Assembly: GCA_905221605.1 (NCBI GenBank) | Contig: CAJNDS010002482.1 | Span: forward strand, 80,001-144,000 | Direction: 5' to 3' | DNA length: 64,000 bases | Origin: Symbiodinium natans | Lineage: Eukaryota; Sar; Dinophyceae; Suessiales; Symbiodiniaceae | Shown here: in pieces, positions 55,936 through 64,000 of the stretch | Numbering within the stretch: the first letter of the stretch is position 1 | Layout of the letters: every line of letters begins with the position of its first letter | The notes under the pieces: model-generated | Seen by the model: the letters and a program-made list of their open reading frames with translations, nothing else | What the model was told of the DNA's origin: nothing | Databases searched by the model: none | Made by a program: the position numbers and the translations under genes

Positions 55936-58900
55936 CAAAGACACAAAATTGTGAGAGTCACGAAGAAGCCGCAATGCCTCTGAACAGAGAGCGCTTTGTG
56001 CAGATGCCCGCAGAGGTGCCCGGAGCCGATGCTCGAACACGAAACTGTCCGAAACTGTCTCTTGTCCGGCATCATGCACTTTGGCAAGATGGGCAAGATT
56101 CTCTTGACATCTGTTTCTTCCCTGACTTTATATATCTTGATATTATTTGCAAACGTCAAGAGGCAATAGAGGCTGGTCTGCCTTGGCAGTCGCCGTTCTC
56201 CCCAAGGAACAGTGCTACATTCATGGTGGCGAAATGCTCTCCTTCTCCCAAAGAATGGAAAGGGATGGAATCTGATGAGCGCTTGGCTTTGGAATCTTAG
56301 GAAATGCACAATGCCCTGGGCTCTGAGGGCAACTTAAGGGCCTTGCCGCCTGGATATCTCAGAAAGGTCGCTTGTGCAGCGCCTGTTATTCGCACATCAT
56401 GCCACATCAACTGCACGGCCGTCATGAGTCACTTGCCGTCTATCCGCCATGCGCCAAGGCCTCGGGCCGTAGGTGTCTGGGCAGCATAAAGCAGGTACCC
56501 ACCTTTCCCTCATGGGCCCTGCTCGTTGTCCCCGCCCCTTTCCCCCCCCCCCCGCTGCGCACCCGCCCCCCACAAAAACTCCTTCAACCTCTACCCGCTG
56601 CTAGTGCTTGTAACTCCATCCCCGGCCCCCGGCCTCCGAACCTCTAACCCTAACCTCTGCTGGCGCTCTTTTGGGGGCCGCTGCACTCCCTTCTGGGTCC
56701 CCGCCGGCTGTCCTTGCTTCCCTACTCTGCCGAACTTCTTTCGCCACGGCCGAGACGGGTCGCGTAGCGTTGACATTACTACGCCCGACATGCCAACTCG
56801 CAAACATTCATATTCACATAAGAACAATTTCAAGCTGTGGTACTGAAGCTAGAAGCATGTGGTCTGCATGAATGATCTGGACAAAAGTGGCGGAGCCTGT
56901 AGCGGAGTCGGAGGAAGCGCTCCGCCAGCGAAAGAGGATGCCTCCGAGAAATGCACTTGTGTACATGTGGTACTGCATCCCGAGCAGCAGTCCAGATGCC
57001 TTCGGGGTCAATTGCCAGCGGCCTCAAGGTGTGATGCAATAGTGATGCAATACTGCTCCAAACCCTCAGAAAGGCCCGCAGCCCGGAACTACTCGTCTGC
57101 CGAGGCCATCGGTCCAAGTGACCTGTCTTGTGCTCGCTGAACTGTGAGCTATTGTGAGGCTATCGTGAGCTGTACCTCCCTGCGCATCTAGCTCCATCCA
57201 GCTCGGCCCCAGGCCGACTCGGGAGATAATCGCTTTCCTCCATCACACATCAGAGCACAAACCGGCACAAGCAAAATAGAAGAGATGGATTGTCAAAAGG
57301 ACATTCGTGCACATAGGCATCAACGATCATCAATGTCAATGGCTGTCTCCGTTTCCAATGGAGTGCGATTGACGGCAACAATCTGAAGAATATAGCTGCA
57401 TTCGTGCACACAAAATAAAGGTTGGAAGCATGTGGGATTCGAACCTTGTGGGATTTTCTGCCAACGCAGTGACAGTGGAGGGATTCTTGGACTTATTTCT
57501 CACAGATCAAGCAATCCCTCCCGGGACGAGCTCGTGCTAGACGAACCATGTCGAAACGCTCCTGAACCCTTAGAAGCATCAGGGGGAACAAGCCCGTAAG
57601 CCATGGCATCCGATGTGACATCCGTGGCAGGATACCCAAGAACACCTGCTTGTTCTAAAGCCGATGTCGGCAATATGGGCTAAAGCAACAGCAGCCTGGC
57701 AACCGTGCTCTCTTGTGTATCGTGTGTCCTATGGCAAACACGCACTTCACTTGCGCACTCCTGGCCACAGGCTGCACGAAGACGTAGCAGCAGTTGACCT
57801 CCCGAGCGAGAGACTCAGCGCATCTCATATTCGACATTCGACACATACGTCCAGCCTGGATGACTTTGGAATTGTGCCTTGGCTGCATCAGCAAAAGGAG
57901 CGAAGCTCCTGCTCTGTGCAGAGATTGAATCTGAAAGACGTAGCTTGAAAGAAGATGAAGTATTGCAAAAAGATCTTGAAAAATCACAACATGCATGAAA
58001 CACTCAGGGCACGATTGCCGTCACGCCCATGATCAGGAGAGGCCGGACCAAACTGCCACAACGACATTCCCAACCAATGCTGTCTTTCAACAAGATGCAT
58101 TACAAAATGTCGCGCATGCGCGAGGTTCAGACTGTCTGCCGGAGTCTGCCGCCTTCATCTCGTTCTGGTCTATGTAGCAGTTTTTGTCAGAGTGGCACTC
58201 CTCGCCAAGTGGACGGAAGTCCAGCTCACTTGTCCACGTAGACTTCTTGCGAATTCATCCGAGATTCTTGGCGACAGTGACGCTGTACGAGGGAACAGCT
58301 CTGGCCTCGGCAACAAGGTCACAACTTCAGTAAAGCTGTCGCCAGTTGCAGCCTTCGTGAGCAGCACTCTCGGAATCTAGCCCATTGTCCCAGGAAACTC
58401 AAAGAATGCGACATGTAAGCATAGTTAGCATTGGTACCATCGCGTCGAGAAAAAGCAAATGAAGGCTTGAGGTCCATTCTCGGAACTTGATTATGAAACC
58501 ATGCTCTTGCACACTACAAGTCTCATGCGAAAACGCTGCGGGCAGCATGAACAGGAATCTCGGAGCGATTCCAAAAATCCCGATGAGAACAACAGTTTTG
58601 CACAGTGGAGCCTGCAGAAGAGTCAGGCATGCCGGTGTACTATGGCAAAACAACAAAGTGCCCAATGCGCAAGATAGATGCAAAGCTGTACGACATGTAC
58701 GACATTTGCCTCTCGACGAAGAGGTGCCATCAATGCTGAATTGACAGTCTCCTGAATTTTTGCGCAACTGCATTTTCACTGGCTGGAGCTGATCGACTGA
58801 GTTGGAGTGGGCGCTCGCCGCGCAACGCTACGTCGACATGCTGCCATCATTGTGACTGCAGCTCCAAGAGATATGTTGTCTGAAAGTAAAGGGGCCAAGC

Positions 58901-60386
58901 GCACAGTCAGCACCATGCCATGGCCACCATTACAGGTGCATACAAATGCTAAAACGTTTCGTCCCTGCAGGGGGCTGAAACGTGCATGATCTACACATGA
59001 AGCTTACCTGCCCAGACTCTGCTCGCTTTGCACGCCTGCTGAAACGTAGCAAGGCCGCAAATGCAAACTGAGAGCTTCTCATTCTTTGCATGCCACAAAG
59101 GCTGTTGCGATCTTCAAAAATCACTGGGCACTGCCAAAAATGAGTAGAGGGAGTCAAGGCCGCTCAAGATGGTGCACGTCTGGCGCACCCATAGGTCTTG
59201 TTAAAAAAACAGTATACGTCCATATACGATGCATCTGAGAGGCCAATCCAACCCACTCTACTGGAAAAACTCGTTAATCTTCGCTCTCCTGCATCTGTGG
59301 GCTTGGAGCCTCGAGAGCCCAGAATCCTGACACAGCTTCCCGGCTGCAGACTCAAGGAATCAAGGAGAGCATGACCTGCACTGCCGACATCTGCCGATTC
59401 TGCAGCTCAGAGTACCGCGTCAGCAGATTTAAACAGCCGGTTCAAAGCTGGGGCTGGAGAAATCCGCGGGTGTTGCCAACGAGGAATTTTGCATATCTAG
59501 ACAACTAACTTCACATCCTCTCGATATTTCCTGGACTCGGTCTTTCTCATCCACGGTCAAACGAGAACTGGCTGCAGTTTGACACAGCATTGCTGTACAC
59601 TGCAAGGCACACGTTAAGCAGATGTAGGAACGAGCTCTCTAGTGAGACTCAGTTTCCGACTCACTTTCGATGGCCTGTGTGCACAGCGATGTAATTACTG
59701 CGGTGATGGACTGTGGTGCGTATGTGACAGAGCGAGAGAGAGGCACGGATCCAAGCACAATACAGACAACAAACAAGTGACCGCACCGACAATCAGCTGA
59801 AACACCTGCTGAAGTGGTCTATATGCTTTGGAAAATAAACTTTGCGCAAAGCCGGCGGGTCCTCACAGAGTTGGGCAAGATCACCATCACTCCACGATCG
59901 GTGCATCGACACTTGAGGAATGTCTTCGTCGATTTGGACTGCCTCCCAGGGTACGGACTTAAAACTGCGAACACCATTCACCACCGCCATTGGACATGAC
60001 ATTCTTCTGGGGCCTCAAACAGAGTACAGCAATGCCTTACTGATTAGCAGCTATAGCATTTTCACTTGGTCGAGCAATGACAGGCTGAGAATGCTCAGGC
60101 AGACCAAGAGGCACTTATTGAACCCTGATGCTCAGATTGGCTTGGACTCCGTGATGACTCAGCGGCATGGAACATGCTTTCCAGCTTGGGTACAAGTGTG
60201 TGCAGAAACCAACAAATGCAAGTTGATGCACAAACCTGAACACTGGCAGACAATGGTCAGAAAAGGTCAGAAATCAGAATGGTACAATCGGGCGGCACCC
60301 GGCTGCCACCATGTCTGAGCCACCATGTCTGAGCGACCGTCAAAACTATAGAGGTCGGGCCTAGGTCGTGCAATAGGCTCGTGGCT

Positions 60387-60525
60387 TTCCAGTGTTCCCC
60401 GTCGCTTTACGAGGTTTTTGCATGGTTTTGCTGTAACCCGTCGCTTTTCAGGGGTTTGTCTTACGGGCTACTCAATTAAGGGGCGTCGCTTTTCAGTGTT
60501 CCCCGTCGCTTTACACGGATTTTTG
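60387..60525 (+). repeat. Short repeats of CCGTCGCTTT in a 140-bp block
   Basis: TTTCCAGTGTTCCCCGTCGC (60387) recurs as TTTTCAGTGTTCCCCGTCGC at 60490, each continuing TTTAC; two further GTCGCTTTTCAG copies lie at about 60440 and 60486. The spacing of the two full copies is about 103 bp. Confidence 0.75.
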
Positions 60526-60979
60526 ACACTTCAGCACGCAAATGTCCTACCAAGATAAAACTGCAGTTACCATGGTTTTGACCCTTGCTCACCCCGAACA
60601 AAAACATCCAACAAAATATCACGCTCGAACCATGTCAGGCAGAAGCGCCAGCCAAGTCTGCCATTTGTAAGGTAGACTGGGTAGACAAGTTCACAAATTT
60701 GGGGTGTAACACCTCCTGCATCGCAATGACAATCGCAGCTACTAGTCGTGCTGCGATGCACCAACACATAGTTAAAGCAAAAATGATGCATGTGCTTCAC
60801 GACGCCGATCCTCCATGAAGGTGCCCTTGATCCGCAGCATGATGTTGTCATCGTCCTACACACTTTAGACATCTGCGAGAATCATGACAAGGCTGAACGC
60901 ATCCTTGCTGAAGGCGGCGGTCGGTGGAGCCTTCAGCTCTGGTGCCCGCAGTCACTGTTGAGTTTTCTAATGTTTCCAA

Positions 60980-61012
60980 GTTCGGTTATATTCGGTTATA
61001 TTCGGTTACATC
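60980..61012 (+). repeat. Tandem 10-bp repeat TTCGGTTATA
   Basis: Three units (the last TTCGGTTACA) followed by a related TCGGTCAAGC. Short and without evident function. Confidence 0.7.
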
Positions 61013-63578
61013 GGTCAAGCATGGTTAAGCTCTGGACTGTCTGCTGACGCTGAAGGCCACCACGACCTCAATGCTGTACAAACTTTGCCGGTCTCTGTGG
61101 CAACAGCAGCCTGAAGCCTTCGCTGGATTCCAAATTTCATATCAAAATCGGCCAGATTACTCTGTGTTTTTTTGAAGCTTTGGGTCTCCAGAGCGGGGGC
61201 TCCACAGCAGCTTCACGATATTTCACGATGCTCAACAGCTTAGCGCAGCGTTGCAGATCGTTGCACAGTGTTGCGGCTTGGGCTGTAGGAAACATTAGGA
61301 AACACCCTCAGAAGGCCCTGTGCCTCGGCCTCGTCCAATGAAATTGGATGCCTGCCGCGTAGAACCACCGTTGGTGCGTCCCTTGTCCCGGACAAAGCCT
61401 GCCTCGAAGTCTGTATCACTTTCGCTGACAGATCGGTCCTGGCAATGTGATTGCGTCCAAGTAACGATCGAACTACAAGATGCCACCAAGAGCACACTCT
61501 TCCTACTCATACCTTTCCTACTCTTCTCCTACTGTCCTGTCACCACTGCGGCTGACTGATAAGGCTCTGATAAGGTGTCACAAGGTCGTTTCGGGGTGGC
61601 GTGGCATGCTTCTGCTCTCAAGGTTGGTCCCACGTTGTGTCCCCTATCTGCGGCCTATCACTTTTCTCACTACAGTGATCAAGTACCGTGCGGATCTGTG
61701 CCGTGCCTGGGATACGATCGAAGACATGAAACACATAACCTGTTCCCGGCGAGCCTGTACCGTTGCTTCAGATGGTTCGTCTTCGCTTCCCATCCGCATC
61801 TTAGCATGCGCTCGTAAACAGCTTGAAGACATGGGGACATGTAGCTTCTAAGAGGATAGCAAATCCAGGCGCATCTGGTGCATCCTCCAGGGGGCAGCGC
61901 AGGCTTGTTTTTGGCTACCAAATGCGACAGTTTGAAAGCAGTTGCGAGCCTCCCCGGTACAGGAACTGGCATCGAATCCCAATGAGTCGGCAAAGCCGTA
62001 CTGCTCAAAGCGGAAATCCTGAATTTCGGAACATGAGGAACTGAGCTGTCATAGCACAAATCCTGGACGACGACATAGAAGCCACTCATAGCCACTCGCA
62101 ATCACTCGCAACATACCAAAAGGAAGCGTGTTTCCGTTCGTGGCATCTCTGCCCAGTATGTGCAGGTCGCCGGAAGCTCCAAACGGGGCGGAGTGCGGGA
62201 GACGACACGATCAAAAAAGGTTAAAGGAAAGGTGCGTTCTTGCCTCCTGTTTCCCAAGTTGTTTGACAGGTCGTGCACACAGACACACATGGCATGTCAT
62301 TCTCATAGATGCCGCTTCGCACGTGCACTCGAATCAAACACCGTGCATACCTGGGTTTGGGGGGTGGCAAAATCATGTTGTCCAGCTTTGTGAGATGGGC
62401 TGGTGGGGAGAGCCAGGTGGGCTCTGCAACCTCGCGATCTCGCAATACGGAACGGGGAAGGTGGGGCAGGGTTCAGATTCTTAAGGGAACCAGGACTCAA
62501 TCTGTCAGTGTTGCTGCGAGGGGCACCACCCTGGACTTTTCCCACAGCATGTGCAGACAGAAATCACGTCCCAGTCTGACTTGGCGGAGGCTGTGGTGAA
62601 ACGACAGGGCCAGCCAAACACAGCAAAGGCTGAGATGGTAAGCAGCTGCTTCGGAATTTGGGGCTTAGGTTGTAGATGTGATTTGTTTGGGGCATTTAAG
62701 GGCGAATAGTTTCGAATCACGGAACCATGCAGCCGCCAGCGTTTGATTAGGCTGAACACTGCTTCTGCGGAGGCAGGGGACGCACAACGACCCGCGGGTT
62801 TGGACCCCAACAAACATGAGCTTTCTCCTGACACATGAATCTCACTTGAAGGCTTAGTTTAGGGTTTAGGGTTTAGCATGGTTGAGCGATGCGGAAGGGA
62901 GAAGGTGGGAGGGTGCGAGATCGCGAGCTCGCGATATGGAAGGGGGAAGGCGGGAGCTCCAAAAATTCTTGACCTAACCTGACAACACCTCAGGAACCGC
63001 AGCATTGCTAAACTTTCCCGTGGAATCCTCAACCCAGTTGCAGCACATTGTCTGGAGCTTCTGGCTGGCCACTTCTCAGAAGAGTTCTTGAAGCAGAGCT
63101 GAACGTTGACTACAGAGACAGACTGACACACTCACCGGACCATGCTCCAACCTGTAAGACACCGAGCCAAGGCCAAGCCAATTATCTTTGAACTGCGACA
63201 AACATTTCATATAGATTACTGATACAGAACAAGTGGGGAACTGCAAACCGTTAGGGGGTTGAGAAGATGTTGAGAAGATGTGACATATCTTACTGAATGT
63301 TCCCTGAAGAGTTTTTTGCTAATAACTCTGCAGAGGTCTCAACCCCATCTAGAACAAATCGAAGCCGAAACGAACCCCATGCTAACATAGCACTGCCTGG
63401 GTCTAGTTCCATGCATGACAAAAGCCTGCCTCATCGAGAGGATTCCAATTGAAAGCCTTCCAAAATATACAGGAAGCTTGCGCGATTTCACAGGATGAAT
63501 AAGATTGTGCAAGCAGCAATTGCAATGCCAACCGGCCTCTTCCAGCGGCCAGGTGCCATATGGCATGTGAGTCCACAC

Positions 63579-63985
63579 GGATCGCAGTTCTGCAGAACCG
63601 TGAGCGAACTTGCAGTGGATGTCCGTACATCTCCTTCATGCCATGATCGTCTCTAACTCTCGAAGAAACTCAGAATAGCGTGGTCCGTCCGAGTCCTCTG
63701 GAAGTATTTGTGGCACAGCTTGGTTTTTACCAGGTCTGGCATTGGCTGCAGCTCTGCTTTAGAGTGCGCAAAGGGACATCCCGGACCTGTTAGCACGGTG
63801 ACACCCGAAGAACACCATTGTGATTGTAGCATTGCGTCAAAAACAAGAAGACCCGGGGCCACACCAAGTTCACATGTCTTCTTCTTGATGTAGGCGCACA
63901 TCTTCGTTTTGCGGAACTGATGCTTGAATGGCTGTGGCGACAGCATGTGGTTCACCGCATTCACAGCCCAATCTTTTGGTCTTGC
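63579..63985 (-). CDS. Tandem CCCH zinc-finger protein, partial (runs off right edge)
   Basis: Three exons read leftwards. Exon 63865-63985 starts after an AG-G acceptor and reads MLSPQPFKHQFRKTKMCAYI then KKKTCELG. Exon 63696-63786 continues PGCPFAHSKAELQPMPDLVK and TKLCHKYFQ. Exon 63579-63633 gives RRCTDIHCKFAHGSAELRS. Spliced, finger 1 is C-x7-C-x5-C-x3-H and finger 2 is C-x7-C-x4-C-x3-H, joined by the ELQPMPDLVKTKLC linker typical of alveolate CCCH proteins. Such fingers bind single-stranded, often AU-rich, RNA in mRNA control. The first intron is GT-AG; the second begins GACTCG (GA donor) and is needed in that register to restore the second finger. The 5' part lies beyond the window; 3' exons below 63579 were not found. 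Confidence 0.75.
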
Positions 63986-64000
63986 CTCAGTTCAACACAA

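Larger units (their letters stand above)
55936..63578. other. No gene supported; possible isolated exons
   Basis: I searched both strands for HSP70 ATPase motifs (DLGTT, DLGGGT, VGG-x-x-R-x-P) that would extend the fusion gene and found none. Minus-strand stretches with some protein character occur at about 59820-59960 (VPWEAVQIDEDIPQV) and 60760-60850 (DDDNIMLRIKGTFMED), with no family. A telomere-like TTTAGGGTTTAGGG motif lies near 62857. 3' exons of the CCCH gene probably lie in 62-63.5 kb. Confidence 0.35.

Noticed and set aside
57428-57460. GGTTCGAATCCCAC (minus strand), like a tRNA T-arm
   Set aside because: The T stem does not pair properly and no D arm, anticodon arm or acceptor stem can be folded around it.
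61240-61497. Minus-strand stretch containing ISLDEAEAQGLL, reminiscent of the HSP70 NPDEAVA region
   Set aside because: Similarity is a few residues only and the flanks do not fit an ATPase domain.
55163-63578. Possible HSP70 ATPase domain upstream of the fusion gene
   Set aside because: None of the ATPase signatures could be found on the minus strand; not claimed.
1-64000. CRISPR arrays, prophage, bacterial operons, rRNA genes
   Set aside because: No direct-repeat/spacer array, phage gene or rRNA core was seen; intron structure marks the DNA as eukaryotic.

Overview
The window looks like nuclear DNA of a dinoflagellate, most likely a Symbiodiniaceae-type genome; this is inferred from sequence character, as no search could be run. 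The supporting signs are intron-rich genes whose introns begin with GC or GA as often as GT and end in AG followed by G, dispersed plant-type telomere-like TTTAGGG/CCCTAAA tracts, abundant microsatellites, and confidently recognised genes that all lie on the minus strand. There is no operon, ribosome-binding-site or prokaryotic signal. Gene models below were spliced by eye from protein-family similarity, so terminal exons are usually missing.

Layout, left to right. 0-12 kb: two exons of a ZIP metal transporter (about 3.0-3.4 kb), an EXD1/RNase D-like 3'-5' exonuclease-fold protein (8.5-9.6 kb) and coding-like segments of unknown type (10.1-11.4 kb). 12-27.6 kb: repeat-rich and gene-poor, with microsatellites, an extremely AT-rich block, interstitial telomere-like tracts, hairpins and a small MITE-like element; only isolated coding-like exons are visible (16.0, 16.8 and 18.8-19.1 kb). 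27.66-38.7 kb: one large minus-strand gene for a surface receptor-like protein that joins five MAM-type modules, about seven RCC1 repeats, an SRCR domain, six Kelch repeats, two copies of an unnamed Cys module, a Cys-rich GCC2/GCC3 region and a multi-pass membrane C-terminus. 38.7-44.3 kb: no recognisable gene. 44.28-53.15 kb: a DNA topoisomerase III-beta gene in about 16 exons, one intron of which holds about 95 copies of the octamer GGGAAGGA (sense strand). 53.97-55.16 kb: a single-exon segment joining the substrate-binding beta domain of HSP70 to a METTL21-type lysine methyltransferase. 55.2-63.5 kb: little that can be supported. 63.58-63.99 kb: the 3' part visible here of a CCCH zinc-finger gene that runs off the right edge.

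The strongest candidate for an undescribed system is the HSP70-domain/methyltransferase fusion. METTL21A of animals methylates the lid of HSP70, and here the enzyme occupies the place of the lid. The second is the MAM-RCC1-SRCR-Kelch-GCC receptor. The genes are not obviously one pathway; TOP3B, the fusion protein and the CCCH protein are housekeeping or RNA/protein-quality functions, and the receptor and ZIP protein are membrane proteins.
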